A DNA stretch of 64,000 nucleotides from Sphingobacterium gobiense (GCF_002980575.1 NZ_PVBS01000001.1:310001-374000); one strand, 5' to 3'; shown: positions 35,380-44,519, counted from the first letter of the stretch. The notes: generated from the letters alone by a model not told the origin. Program-made: numbers and translations.

Positions 35380-35396
35380 CGGACAGCAGATGTCCG
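35380..35396. repeat. CGGACA hairpin, copy 2
   Basis: CGGACA-GCAGA-TGTCCG, then GTAATGAACAAAA, running straight into hp1 copy I. Stem and flank equal copy 1 at 17259; the loop differs. Confidence 0.55.
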
Positions 35397-35403
35397 GTAA
35401 TGA

Positions 35404-35536
35404 ACAAAATCCTGAGGCGGGGAACCTCAGGATTTTAACTAACTAACCAATTATAAACCTAAATTATGAAGGACAAATATAACGACTAAAGCCCCCATTT
35501 CGTTTCTATTAAGTGTATGTTTAACATATATTGACA
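35404..35536 (+). repeat. hp1 repeat, copy I
   Basis: AATCCTGAGGC/GCCTCAGGATT-like hairpin, subtype 2 tail ending TTTAACATATATTGACAG. No rpn remnant on its left, where the CGGACA hairpin sits, and no clear NUDIX remnant on its right. Confidence 0.87.
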
Positions 35537-35675
35537 GAGTGAAAACGCTGGTTCGTGTTGTTCCACTGGGGCAAACAGGAACTGTGCAATAATACCTGAA
35601 AAGCAGTTTATATTTGTTTAGTAGACAAATTTTACAGATATTTCGCATCACTAAATGTCATAATCAAATTTGTAC

Positions 35676-36026
35676 ATGAACAACCTGATTTACGTTCTGG
35701 AGGACAACGCAGAAATTCTGGAGATCATCACCATGATCCTAGAAGATTTTAGAATTGAGGGATTCGGAACAGTTTCAGAGTTTTCCGCTGGATTTTCCAA
35801 ACACTCACCAGCGCTCTGCCTACTGGATGTGATGTTACCAGATGGCAACGGACTAGAAATCTGTCAGCAAATGAAAGAAAACCCAACCACAGCGCATATT
35901 CCGGTAATCGTAATGACCGCAAACTCAAGCATTGATAAAATGAGAGAAAAAGGCACCGCGGATGATTATCTCGCTAAGCCTTTTGATATCGATGATCTGA
36001 CACAACGGATAACGAACCTTATATAA
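35676..36026 (+). CDS. single-domain response regulator (CheY-like receiver)
   Basis: 116 residues from ATG 35676. Complete receiver domain: acidic pair in YVLEDN, phosphorylation site Asp51 in LCLLDVMLPDGNG, Thr in VIVMTANSS and Lys101 in YLAKPFD. No output domain, so it works by protein interaction or phosphotransfer. It lies 23 bp before the histidine kinase gene, its likely partner. Confidence 0.93.
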   Translation: MNNLIYVLEDNAEILEIITMILEDFRIEGFGTVSEFSAGFSKHSPALCLLDVMLPDGNGLEICQQMKENPTTAHIPVIVMTANSSIDKMREKGTADDYLAKPFDIDDLTQRITNLI

Positions 36027-36049
36027 ACAGTGTTCAATAAACCAAACTG

Positions 36050-38002
36050 ATGAATCAGAACCGGAAACTGAGCAATGACCATTTACTAGCTATCCTTGGG
36101 AATGTTGATAGTGCAATAGCAATTTATTCGGGTAGCGAAATGTGTGTAGAATTCGCTAGTCAAGCAATGCTTAATGCTTGGGGCAAGGGACCCGAGATCA
36201 TCGGAAAAGCATTAAGAGATGTCCGTTTCGAAGCTGAAGGGCAGCCTTTGCTCGAAGTATTACAAAAGGTCTGGGAAACAGGAATAGATGAGCGAGGAAC
36301 CGTGACGCCTATGGAACAGGTCGTCGGAGGAAACGTACAGCCGTTTTATCTGGATTACGTCTATAAAGCTGTAAAACATGATGATGGCAAAGTTTGCGCT
36401 ATCCTTCACACCGCTACAAACGTGACAGATAAAATTGCTAGCCAAATAGAAGCTAAACAGCCGCCGAATAAAGAATTTGTAACAATAGATAAGGAACTGA
36501 TCGAGTCTAAGGATCGCCTAAGAGAGACAAATATTGACCTCCAATTAACTGATATACAACTTCATAAAGTATTGAGTGAACTACCTATTCCTGTAGTTAC
36601 TTTGCTCGGGAAGGACCAAGTCATTTCGGTAACGAATCAGGCGATACTCAAGCTATGGAATAGGACGAGCGAGGAAGTTTTAGGCAAGCCCATGCTGGAA
36701 GTATTTCCTGAACTCAAGAACCAACCCTATCCATCGCTCTGGAAAAAAGTATTTGAAACCGGCGTTCCGGTCAGCTTTACAGAGAAAATGGTTGTATATA
36801 AAGACAAAGTTTCCGGAGGTGACCGATCTTTCTACATTGATTATTTTTGCCAGCCATTAGTAGATAGAAACGCAAATAGGATAGGGATTATCTCTACCGT
36901 ATTTGATGTTACGGAGAAAGTTCAGTCTCGTAAACAAATAGAGGAAGCCGAAGCGAGATTAAGTCTGGCGCTTGACTCAGCCAAACTTGGAACCTGGCAT
37001 ATACATTTGAAGAGCAACGAGCTAACGTCATCCCCTCGTTTTAGAGAGATTTTCGGATTCGATATGCGAAAGGAGATAACGTTGGAACAGGCAACCGATC
37101 AGATCCTGGAGTCACATAGGACAGATGTAATAGAAAGCATTGAGCATTCGCTTGTAACTGGAGCATTTTACGACATGGAATACCCTATAAAGCGCTATTC
37201 GGACGATGTCATTCGCTGGGTGCATGCTACGGGAACGATGTATGGTGCGACAGGCGATAAAATAAATTTTTCGGGCATCGTTCAGGACATCACGCAACGT
37301 AAATTTGAAGAGCAGCGAAAAGACGACTTCCTCAGTATCGCCAGTCACGAATTAAAAACGCCGGTTACAGCTCTGAAGGGTTCCCTTCAACTTTTAAACC
37401 GTAGGAAGAGCGATCTGGATCACCCGATGGTACCGCGTTTGATCGATCAGGCTTACGTTAGCGTCGAAAAAATTACCGACCTGATTGATGACCTGCTTAA
37501 TACTGCTCGCTCCAATGCTGGACAATTACATCTCAACTATTCGGAATTTACTATTTCCAACATGCTGGAACAATGTTGCCAGCATATTAGAATGGGAGGT
37601 AAACATGAGTTAATCCTTCAAGGCGACAAGAGTCTAAAGATAGAAGCTGATGAGGCGCGAATCGATCAGGTGGTAGTTAATTTGGTGAACAACGCAGCTA
37701 AATATGCACCAGATCAACAGCATATTTATCTTATCGTGGAAAATCTTGGAGATAGAGCCAAGGTGTCCGTAAGAGATACTGGACCAGGAATTCAACACGA
37801 TAAAATCGAACATCTTTTCGAGCGGTATTATCGAACAGATTATAGAGGAGCACAATATTCGGGTTTAGGCCTCGGTTTATACATCAGTGCGGAGATCATT
37901 AAAAGGCATGATGGAGAAATCGGTGTAGATAGCACGCCTGGTGAAGGTAGTACGTTCTGGTTTACACTGCCCTACAAGCCTTTAAAACGGGCAGAAAAAT
38001 GA
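36050..38002 (+). CDS. PAS-domain sensor histidine kinase
   Basis: 650 residues without clear membrane helices, so cytoplasmic. Three PAS-like domains (about 10-130, 165-290, 295-420; the last begins AEARLSLALDSAKLGTWHIH). HisKA with FLSIASHELKTPVTALKGSL, phosphoacceptor His near residue 433. HATPase_c with N-box VVNLVNNAAKYAP, G1 VRDTGPGI and G2 GLGLGLYIS. Partner is probably the receiver protein just upstream. Signal unknown. Confidence 0.94.
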   Translation: MNQNRKLSNDHLLAILGNVDSAIAIYSGSEMCVEFASQAMLNAWGKGPEIIGKALRDVRFEAEGQPLLEVLQKVWETGIDERGTVTPMEQVVGGNVQPFYLDYVYKAVKHDDGKVCAILHTATNVTDKIASQIEAKQPPNKEFVTIDKELIESKDRLRETNIDLQLTDIQLHKVLSELPIPVVTLLGKDQVISVTNQAILKLWNRTSEEVLGKPMLEVFPELKNQPYPSLWKKVFETGVPVSFTEKMVVYKDKVSGGDRSFYIDYFCQPLVDRNANRIGIISTVFDVTEKVQSRKQIEEAEARLSLALDSAKLGTWHIHLKSNELTSSPRFREIFGFDMRKEITLEQATDQILESHRTDVIESIEHSLVTGAFYDMEYPIKRYSDDVIRWVHATGTMYGATGDKINFSGIVQDITQRKFEEQRKDDFLSIASHELKTPVTALKGSLQLLNRRKSDLDHPMVPRLIDQAYVSVEKITDLIDDLLNTARSNAGQLHLNYSEFTISNMLEQCCQHIRMGGKHELILQGDKSLKIEADEARIDQVVVNLVNNAAKYAPDQQHIYLIVENLGDRAKVSVRDTGPGIQHDKIEHLFERYYRTDYRGAQYSGLGLGLYISAEIIKRHDGEIGVDSTPGEGSTFWFTLPYKPLKRAEK

Positions 38003-38124
38003 AGCGTGCATATTTAGGCTTTATCCTCAAATACTGCGGCGATAGTCTTTTCTGTCTTTTGCCTGTTTTCCTTGCTATCGCGGTTCTCAATATCCTGATT
38101 AGGTTAAAAATACGTTAAAAGCTG

Positions 38125-38742
38125 CTATTCCCGTTTGAAGGATTCGACCTTTTCATTGATATATGATATTGCCGTGCCAAACGTAGCGATGCCACAAAAA
38201 ATAAGAATGGAGGCCAATACCTTACCGCCCGAGGTAACCGGATAATAATCGCCGTAGCCTACGGTCGTGATGGTAATGTAACTCCACCATAATGCATCTT
38301 CCGCGGTCTGGATGTTACCTACGTCTTTCTCCACATACAACACCCCTGTGGTGGCCAACACAAGTGTAGTATACGATATAAACACAACGAAGCCATATAA
38401 GGTCGCTGCTCGGTTTTCCCGGATAAACGTCAGCAACAATGTGAACGACTTGATGATGCGCAAGACCCTAAAAACCCTGAAAATCCGGATATACCTAAAT
38501 TCGGAAACCATCGGGATCGACGACAACAAGTCCAACCAGCCTGTGGTGTATAAGTACCGCCACCGACGTTCCGCCCGAAAGAGCTGCCGAAAGAAATCGA
38601 TTAAAAATATCGCGCATAGCGAAAAATCGAAGTATCCAATTAAGCGATACACTTCCGAATCAGAAGGAATGAAGAATGTAATGGACAGCAGGATAATACT
38701 GAAAATCGACAACAGCGCTATAACGATATTGAAAACACTCAT
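38125..38742 (-). CDS. voltage-gated-type ion (K+) channel
   Basis: 205 residues. Voltage-sensor-like helices with arginine-rich segments (FRYIRIFRVFRVLRIIKSFT as S4), then S5, a pore loop with the selectivity filter TITTVGYGDYYPVTSGGKV, and S6. Tetrameric potassium channel inferred from TVGYGD. Stands alone. Upstream (38743-39030) I see no gene, only small palindromes, such as ACCCGC-7nt-GCGGGT at 38917. Confidence 0.92.
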   Translation of the reverse strand: MSVFNIVIALLSIFSIILLSITFFIPSDSEVYRLIGYFDFSLCAIFLIDFFRQLFRAERRWRYLYTTGWLDLLSSIPMVSEFRYIRIFRVFRVLRIIKSFTLLLTFIRENRAATLYGFVVFISYTTLVLATTGVLYVEKDVGNIQTAEDALWWSYITITTVGYGDYYPVTSGGKVLASILIFCGIATFGTAISYINEKVESFKRE

Positions 38743-39033
38743 TATGTAGTTGTTCCCCCATTGCTTTCAGCCTCAACGCACGGGCAGAGATCAAACAGGC
38801 TCGTTTTGGAGATGTTATGCTTCATACTGTAGGTGGATTTACTATTTAATTGTTGTTCTTACAAAGTTAACAGAAAATCCCGTAAAATATAACCTTGAGT
38901 TCAGCTCAAGCATACCACCCGCTTGTGGGGCGGGTAAAATCCCTGTTGCCCCCAGGCCCCCCTGACGAACCTCCCTAAAGTCAAAGTATGCTTCCAAACC
39001 AAAGCATCTATCAAAAGCCAAATAAATTAAACA

Positions 39034-39120
39034 ACAAAGCCGTCTCATTACTTTTGAGACAGCTTCCTAACTAAACTAAACATCGGGAAATATCTCATGA
39101 AATATACCATATTGAAACAA
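39034..39120. repeat. hp2 repeat, copy b, with a different hairpin stem
   Basis: AAGCCGTCTCA-TTACTTT-TGAGACAGCTT replaces the usual AAAGCCTGCA stem, but pairing is kept. The tail CTAACTAAACTAAACATCGG is unchanged. Good evidence that the hairpin itself is selected. Confidence 0.8.
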
Positions 39121-39258
39121 ACATCTAAAGTCTACGGATAAGTCGTTTCTGCCTTGCTCACCTACCAACCATCTTTGCCCTGGTTCAGGGTGACGTAGTG
39201 TACCTAGATGAAGTTATCGAATGCCATTGTTGCTTTGTTTACGCATACCTTTCCATAC
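39121..39258 (-). pseudogene. NTF2-like gene remnant (3' part)
   Basis: The 3' 130 bp match the NTF2-like genes at 34.7, 40.8 and 53.5 kb (plus strand GGATAAGTCGTTTC, TTTGCCCTGGTTCAG, AATGCCATTGTTGCTTT), then homology stops at about 39258. Small indels break the frame. The signal-peptide half is gone. Confidence 0.75.
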
Positions 39259-39421
39259 CTAAGATCATAGGTTAGCAAAAGCCTAAGGGCAGGGCCTTTA
39301 TAAACTTTGGTAGTTACGACCATCATCTCGTACACAACAGAGATAGCGCATGACAATTCTCTATTGTAAAAATATAAAACTATCTTTAGCAATATTATTT
39401 ATCTATACATTTCATAAATTT

Positions 39422-40048
39422 ATGAGAAAAACTTTACTTCTATTGTTCGCAGCGACTTGTTTCGTGTCAATGTCGCATGCACAGGAATTTAACTTTCAGA
39501 AAGGCGATATACTTCTGGAAGGAAATGCTGGGTTATACTTCACAAAGAGAAAAGGAGATTGGCAGTCGAAAAGTACCAGCTTAACCTTAAATCCTAAAGT
39601 GGGATACCTTTTAACAGAAAAATTTGCTTTGGGAATCGACTTGGGGTATGGGCTATATAAAAATATACTGCCAGGCGAAAGGTCGAGTGATAGCAAAACG
39701 CAATCATATCGGTTCGGTGCATTTGGACGTTACTATTTCTTAGAATTAGGGAAGCGTTTTAAAACCTATACCGAGGGAGCTGTATCTTATGGCTTTACCA
39801 ATTATGATAATTATGCAAATTTTGATTATGATAAGTTGGATAGCTATGCCGCCAGTGCAGGTATCGGTGCAAACTTTTTTATCACGCGTAAGGTAGCTAT
39901 TGGTTATTCATTCGCAAATCTAATTTCCTACACTATAGCAAAGCCGGACATGCCGGATGCCGATAATGTCAGTAGGCTTAACGTGAATGTGAATTCATTC
40001 CATAATTTTTTTGAGTCAGGTCAGTTCTCTTTGACTTTCAAGTTCTAA
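39422..40048 (+). CDS. outer membrane beta-barrel protein
   Basis: 208 residues from ATG 39422 (MRKTLLLLFAATCFVSMSHA, signal peptide). Alternating-strand barrel with paired patterns FNFQKGDILLEGNAGLYF and VGYLLTEKFALGIDLGYGLY, FGAFGRYYFLELGKRFKTYT, and aromatic C-terminus FSLTFKF. OmpX/OmpW-like porin fold family of Bacteroidota. Paralog of the next gene, 24 bp downstream. Transport function unknown; it may be a surface antigen or small-molecule pore. Confidence 0.87.
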   Translation: MRKTLLLLFAATCFVSMSHAQEFNFQKGDILLEGNAGLYFTKRKGDWQSKSTSLTLNPKVGYLLTEKFALGIDLGYGLYKNILPGERSSDSKTQSYRFGAFGRYYFLELGKRFKTYTEGAVSYGFTNYDNYANFDYDKLDSYAASAGIGANFFITRKVAIGYSFANLISYTIAKPDMPDADNVSRLNVNVNSFHNFFESGQFSLTFKF

Positions 40049-40072
40049 TTATCTCATATTTTATACAGACAC

Positions 40073-40693
40073 ATGAAGAAATTTACAATTATATTGGTCG
40101 CTTTCTTGAGTTTAGTTGCTATAGTGAAAGCGCAGGAGTTTGGTTTCAAGAAAGGCGACTTTTTGGTAGAAGGTACATTGAGTGCCTCTGTAGAAGAAGG
40201 AGGGATGGAAAATTATGACAAACGCTCTACTTTTGGATTTCAACCACAAGCAAGTTATTTTCTGAGTGATAAGCTAGCTCTGGGCTTATATTTTGGTATC
40301 GGTAATGGTAAGTTTGAAGAGAGCGTCGACGCTACTGAAAGAACAATCGATCATAACTACTATTCTGTAGGAGTTTTTGGCCGTTATTATTTTTTAGATC
40401 TTGGTACACGCTTTAAGACTTTCACATCGCTGGAGGGAAGTTTTATGGAGATGAAATATAACGATGATTTATTCGATAGGCCTAATATAGAACAATACAA
40501 CGTTAGAGGTGGTATTGGAGCACATTTCTTTATTACAAAAAATGTAGCTATAAACTATACATTTACGAATATTGTTGGTTTCAGTTCCGTGAAATTAGAC
40601 GAGAACTCAACAACGAATAGTTTCTCTTTAAGTTTGAATAATTTTCAGAACTTCTTCAATTCCGGGTCGTTCTCTTTGAGTTTCCGTTTTTAA
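40073..40693 (+). CDS. outer membrane beta-barrel protein, paralog
   Basis: 206 residues. Signal peptide (ILVAFLSLVAIVKAQ) and the same barrel pattern as the preceding gene: FGFKKGDFLVEGTLSASVEE, YFLSDKLALGLYFGIGNGKF, VGVFGRYYFLDLGTRFKTFT, C-terminus FSLSFRF. Tandem duplicates in an operon, located between the NTF2-like remnant (hp2 b) and hp2 copy c. The hp2 hairpin beyond the stop may end the transcript. Confidence 0.87.
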   Translation: MKKFTIILVAFLSLVAIVKAQEFGFKKGDFLVEGTLSASVEEGGMENYDKRSTFGFQPQASYFLSDKLALGLYFGIGNGKFEESVDATERTIDHNYYSVGVFGRYYFLDLGTRFKTFTSLEGSFMEMKYNDDLFDRPNIEQYNVRGGIGAHFFITKNVAINYTFTNIVGFSSVKLDENSTTNSFSLSLNNFQNFFNSGSFSLSFRF

Positions 40694-40745
40694 GTCATAA
40701 ACCCTCTTCTGCACTTGACTCTCGTTAACAAAAAGAAGATGAGGA

Positions 40746-40830
40746 AAAAAATCAAAGCCTGCATTTGCAGGCTTTGCTAACTAAACATCGGGAAATATTT
40801 CACAACATGTCCCCACTAAACAAAAGTTTA
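40746..40830. repeat. hp2 repeat, copy c
   Basis: Same AAAGCCTGCATTTGCAGGCTTT hairpin as copy a. One CTAAACTAA unit of the tail is shortened (GCTAACTAAACATCGGGAAA). Lies between convergent OMP and NTF2-like genes. Confidence 0.88.
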
Positions 40831-41256
40831 TTATGGATAAGTTGTTTCCACCTTGCTTACTTTCCAACCGTCCTTTCCTTGGTTCAAGGTAATGTAGTCT
40901 ACGCGGGTGAAGTTGTCGAATGCCATCGTTGCCTTGGCTAGGCATACCTTGCCATCCTGCGATAGTATCTGGTAGCTGCTCTCGCAGTCGTATTGCATGC
41001 CTTTATTGGCCTTCAGGTATTTGATGTATTCCTTTTTGCCCGCACGGTCGTTGTTGTTCACGTTGCGGTACACAAAATCATCTGCAAAAAGGAACTTGTT
41101 CAGGTCGATGCTACCCACGGTAACAGCATCCATATAGGAGCCAATTACCATGTCCGATTCCACGTCTTTCAAAGGATTGGCTTTTTCCGAAGCAAAGGAG
41201 CTTAGTGATGTAGCCATAATCAAAGCTGCTGCGATAGTTTTCAATGTTGTTCTCAT
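40831..41256 (-). CDS. secreted NTF2-like protein, module copy c
   Basis: 141 residues from ATG 41256. Same signal peptide as copy a (LKTIAAALIMATSLSSFASE) and NTF2-like domain (MVIGSYMDAVTVGSIDLNKF, RAGKKEYIKYLKANKG, RVDYITLNQGKDGWKVSK). Differences from the other two are scattered substitutions, so the copy is still under constraint or recent. The upstream region leads to an rpn fragment. Confidence 0.88.
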   Translation of the reverse strand: MRTTLKTIAAALIMATSLSSFASEKANPLKDVESDMVIGSYMDAVTVGSIDLNKFLFADDFVYRNVNNNDRAGKKEYIKYLKANKGMQYDCESSYQILSQDGKVCLAKATMAFDNFTRVDYITLNQGKDGWKVSKVETTYP

Positions 41257-41313
41257 ATCTGTAGTTTTTAATGTGATGTGTATAATGTTTTTTTTATTTC
41301 TTATTTGATATCT

Positions 41314-41321
41314 CAAAGGTA
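41314..41321 (-). promoter_or_regulatory. promoter of NTF2-like gene, copy c
   Basis: Minus-strand TACCTTTG, 58 bp before the start codon, aligned with 35175 and 53954. The TTTCTCGGTAACTGCGGT block follows upstream. Confidence 0.5.
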
Positions 41322-41530
41322 GGGCAGTGGGTAGATTTACCGAATAACGATTAGACCAAGCTCCCGCATTTCTCGGTAACTGCGGTAAAAAAATCGGTGA
41401 ATAGTTTCTGCCCGACAATCCATAGCCGTTTTTAAACGTTTATAAATGCTTATTTACCGGCTTTTAGGGATGCTACTACCTAGGTTTGCTTCACAGTTAT
41501 CAGAATTATGTACCATAAATTTTAATCATT

Positions 41531-41757
41531 ATGAAGCAAGACACAACACCTGTATTTATCGACCCGACGACCGACTTCGGTTTTAAGCGCATATTCGGAA
41601 CCGAGGCGAACAAGGATCTATTGATCTCCTTTCTCAATGAGCTGTTCCGCGGGCGGAAGCTTATCGAGGATCTCTATTACAACAAGAACGAACATGTAGG
41701 CGACAGATAGCAAAATTTACAAAACTTACGGTAAAGGAAATAGGCGAATTGCGATAA
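41531..41757 (+). pseudogene. rpn gene with internal deletion
   Basis: The first 57 codons match the rpn gene at 57158 (VFIDPTTDFGFKRIFGTEAN, LISFLNELFRGRKLIEDLYY). After VGD the frame stops at 41708-41710. The next bases, in another frame, read AKFTKLTVKEIGELR then stop, a typical rpn C-terminus. About 240 codons, including the nuclease catalytic core, are deleted. The upstream 120 bp are also shared with the intact gene. Confidence 0.85.
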
Positions 41758-41893
41758 TAACAAAAAATCCTGAAGCGGGGAACTTCAGGATTTTTACTAA
41801 CTAACCAATTATAAACCTAATTATGAAGTACAAATATAACGACAATTGCTTACGTTTCGTTTCTTGTAAGTGTATATTTAACACATATTAACA
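41758..41893 (+). repeat. hp1 repeat, copy J
   Basis: AATCCTGAAGC/ACTTCAGGATT hairpin, subtype 2 tail with the MKYKYNDN reading, ending TTTAACACATATTAACAC. On the left the rpn C-terminus, on the right weakly NUDIX-like sequence (41900-42010). Confidence 0.88.
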
Positions 41894-42149
41894 CGAGTCC
41901 GGTCCCATACGTAGTATTGGCTTTACTATTGGGATCTCAGCCTATTTTCTTTAAATAATAGCACTCAGTCACCTATCGCTGATAACCCGCCCAGTGAAAA
42001 TATTTTTTACTCTTGTCGCGTTTAATCTAGGGCTGCCGTTTATATTTTTATAAGGCGCCTATATGTGAAATACATCTATGCCATTATTGCTACATATTAT
42101 TAAAAGCAGCTTTCATTATAGATTCTAAAAGATTAAATATTTATTTGAA

Positions 42150-42470
42150 ATGAAAAAACTATATTTTTTGATAGCCATCTTTACCATTGTATTGCATGCA
42201 TGTACCAAGGAAAAAGAGCTGGATGTAGATGATGTGCCTGATTCGCTACAGCAGCACATGACGGAAGGTTGCACATGTGACCCTCGGATAGGGCTTTTTA
42301 AATGGAATGAGCGCGTACTATATGTGCATTGGTACATAGGCCCTGCGTGCAACACGATTTCGAGTTATTATAATGAAGAAGGCGGCAAACTGGATCTGAC
42401 GGCAGAAGAGCAGAATCTCTTTTGGGAACAGAAAGAACTGGTGAAGATGATCTGGGTGTGTGGCGAATGA
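42150..42470 (+). CDS. small cysteine-containing lipoprotein, module cargo
   Basis: 106 residues, lipoprotein signal (LIAIFTIVLHACTKEKEL). The mature part has five further cysteines, as in HMTEGCTCDPRIGLFKWNER and YIGPACNTISSYYNEEGG, and ends VKMIWVCGE. It resembles small Bacteroidota lipoproteins with a C-x-C and a GPAC motif; no function known to me. The gene lies between the 3' and 5' remnants of one NUDIX gene. Confidence 0.75.
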   Translation: MKKLYFLIAIFTIVLHACTKEKELDVDDVPDSLQQHMTEGCTCDPRIGLFKWNERVLYVHWYIGPACNTISSYYNEEGGKLDLTAEEQNLFWEQKELVKMIWVCGE

Positions 42471-42484
42471 GTTAGCAGTAACTT

Positions 42485-42530
42485 TTCTATGATGGCATAA
42501 GTTACGTGAAGCATAATGCGTTAAATATAG
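42485..42530 (-). pseudogene. 5' end of a NUDIX gene
   Basis: TTCTATGATGGCATAAGTTA plus CGTGAAGCATAATGCG matches the start region of the NUDIX gene at 61828 (only 3 differences over about 45 bp, including the start codon and its upstream flank). The first about 11 codons and leader are kept; the gene body is replaced by the lipoprotein gene. Confidence 0.75.
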
Positions 42531-42706
42531 GCGGTTGGGCTTTAAGTTCATTTGATCAGCCAATAGATGAGGTTTCAAAGCCGATTTGGTAATTTTTGGG
42601 GTTAAAATATCTGTCCATTCGATTATTCTGAATGATAAGGAAGTAGTCCCTTGATAAAAAGTGGAGATACTCCAATCTAAGAATATCCCCACTGTTTAAA
42701 TAGAAA

Positions 42707-43762
42707 CTAGAAATTTGATTTGCGTTTCTTTACTTCTTCCAAAATTTTCGAGAAAGATTTTTCCCTCTTACGCTTTTCATGTTCTGAAGTAGAGAAGTGC
42801 CAAGCTTCTTTACGCAGTTTCAGATAGCTTTCGTAGACTTTACGGTCTAATGTATTGTTGTTTATTGCTTCCAAAACAGCACATCCCGGTTCGTCCATAT
42901 GTTTACAATTTTTAAAACGACATGATTCAGAATAATCAGAAATATCTAAAATTTCCGCGAGTGAACCAGCGTCTTCAATAGCCATTCCAAATTCCCTGAC
43001 ACCTGGCGTGTCGATTAAAACACCTGAACGTTCCATCAATACCATTTCCCTCCTTGTTGAAGTATGCTTCCCCTTCCCTGTAGAAGAACTTATTTCTGAA
43101 GTGAGTAAACGAGGTATATCGCAAAGAGAATTTACCAAAGAACTTTTTCCTACTCCAGAAGAGCCCACAAACACAACTGTCTCTCCTTCCGCAATAGTTT
43201 CCCGCAATTGGTAAATTGTGTGGGGTAGATGAATACTTGTAAACAACATAGGCACCTGATCGACGAGGTGCTTGGTCGCTTCCATTATACCCTCTTTGTC
43301 AAAGACTAAATCAGCTTTATTAAAAACTAAAATAGGCTTAATCTTTGCTTCAATTATTTGAAAGATAAAGCGTTCGGCTCTGCGGACATTGAAATTATCA
43401 TCAAGGCTTTGCACAATAAATGCTTTATCTACATAGGATGCAATAGTTTGTTTGTCGGCAACCGTTCCACTTTTCCTGCGATACAATGTCCGTTCACGAG
43501 GCAACAAATCAACGATGATCCCCTTGCTTTCATCGAATGGTTGAAAAATCACCCAATCGCCCACACAAGGCAGTTCAAAATCCGGCTTGCCGAACATCTT
43601 ATTGCCCGTTAGTTCACATTGAAATAATCCGTTCTCTGAAACAACTTCATAACAGGTACGGTGTACAATAGCTATCCGTCCATGATACAAAGATTTATGT
43701 ATAGACTCTTGTTTTAGTTGGTTTAATTTATCGTTCCAACCATAAATATTCAAATTAATCAT
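42707..43762 (-). CDS. rsgA: ribosome small subunit-dependent GTPase A (RsgA)
   Basis: 351 residues, circularly permuted GTPase. N-terminal OB fold, then G4 VFNKADLV, G1 GSSGVGKSSLVNSL, G3 DTPGVREFG, and the C-terminal zinc site CRFKNCKHMDEPGC. RsgA assists late 30S maturation. The lysine/glutamate-rich tail (EHEKRKREKSFSKILEEVKK) is longer than in many RsgA. It stands alone here among repeats, without the usual ribosome-assembly neighbours, so it could be a second copy. Confidence 0.94.
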   Translation of the reverse strand: MINLNIYGWNDKLNQLKQESIHKSLYHGRIAIVHRTCYEVVSENGLFQCELTGNKMFGKPDFELPCVGDWVIFQPFDESKGIIVDLLPRERTLYRRKSGTVADKQTIASYVDKAFIVQSLDDNFNVRRAERFIFQIIEAKIKPILVFNKADLVFDKEGIMEATKHLVDQVPMLFTSIHLPHTIYQLRETIAEGETVVFVGSSGVGKSSLVNSLCDIPRLLTSEISSSTGKGKHTSTRREMVLMERSGVLIDTPGVREFGMAIEDAGSLAEILDISDYSESCRFKNCKHMDEPGCAVLEAINNNTLDRKVYESYLKLRKEAWHFSTSEHEKRKREKSFSKILEEVKKRKSNF

Positions 43763-43913
43763 TGCTTTATCTTTTTTGCGATAAAAAACGTGTAGCCGTA
43801 GAATTCTTTATGCGAAAACATACCATTGTTCTCCACGTTATACGCACATTAAAAATTAAAATTTAATAATAGGAAATCACTCCCGAAAGGATTTATCGAG
43901 AGCAAACGAAAAG

Positions 43914-43944
43914 ACAATCTGTAAAGGAATTACAGATTGTTTAT
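43914..43944. terminator. strong hairpin terminator
   Basis: ACAATCTGTAA / TTACAGATTGT, perfect 11-bp stem, AGGAA loop, followed by TTATTACA. No gene ends close by; it is upstream of the RsgA gene. Apart from hp2 copy d and rpn debris, the 43763-44582 gap holds no gene. Confidence 0.6.
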
Positions 43945-44054
43945 TACACCAAATCCGACTTAGTTGTTTTTGTCATACAGCAAAGATATCGCTTTTTGAT
44001 TAAAAAAATAAATCGCGGCGTTTAAGATAACGTATATATATTCTCATTTTAAAT

Positions 44055-44098
44055 AATAAAAGCCTGCATTTGCAGGCTTTGCTAACTAAACTAAACAT
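44055..44098. repeat. hp2 repeat, copy d
   Basis: AAAGCCTGCATTTGCAGGCTTT hairpin and GCTAACTAAACTAAACATTG, cut there and fused to rpn codon about 184. Confidence 0.8.
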
Positions 44099-44262
44099 TG
44101 GTGGCTGCATGTTCTGAAAAACATGTCCAAAATGGACAAACTGCCCACCTACCTTCGGAAGCGGTTTTGAAACCATTCCAAGTAGTGGAATAGCTTCGAT
44201 TGCATTGAGAACAAACACTGATCGAAAACATGTTTGCCATTGCAACATACAGTAAATTAAAA
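44098..44262 (+). pseudogene. rpn gene, internal fragment interrupted by a 55-bp repeat
   Basis: GGTGGCTGCATGTTCTGAAA, AACATGTCCAAAATGGA and CTACCTTCGGAAG match codons 184-209 of the rpn at 57158 (RWLHVLKNMSKMDKLPTYLR). The family 3 repeat then intervenes (44178-44236) and the match resumes with GCCATTGCAACATACAGTAA (SIAAYSKL). The rest is gone. Confidence 0.75.
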
Positions 44263-44511
44263 GGTCCCAATTTATTTTCCTTCGGATAGCGCTCCTCCAC
44301 ATTGGCATATTATTCGGTAGATTTACGATAGCTTAACACTTCCTTCAACAGAGATTTTTTTCAGATTGATATAATTTTTTTCATTACATTTGAAAACTGA
44401 TCGCGATGACAGCGAAGGAATACGTCGATTTCAGAGGAAGTGGTAGCTACTAAATAAAGAACCTTAACATACAATTAATATTAGTAAAGGATCAAAAATT
44501 GCGAATATGCC

Positions 44512-44519
44512 TAACTTTG
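44512..44519 (+). promoter_or_regulatory. -7 promoter element of the locus 3 sigma gene
   Basis: TAACTTTG, a match to TAnnTTTG, 63 bp before the start codon. Confidence 0.5.

Noticed and set aside
38743..39030. Gene in the gap beside the ion channel gene
   Set aside because: Only short frames without start context; small palindromes and no recognisable product.
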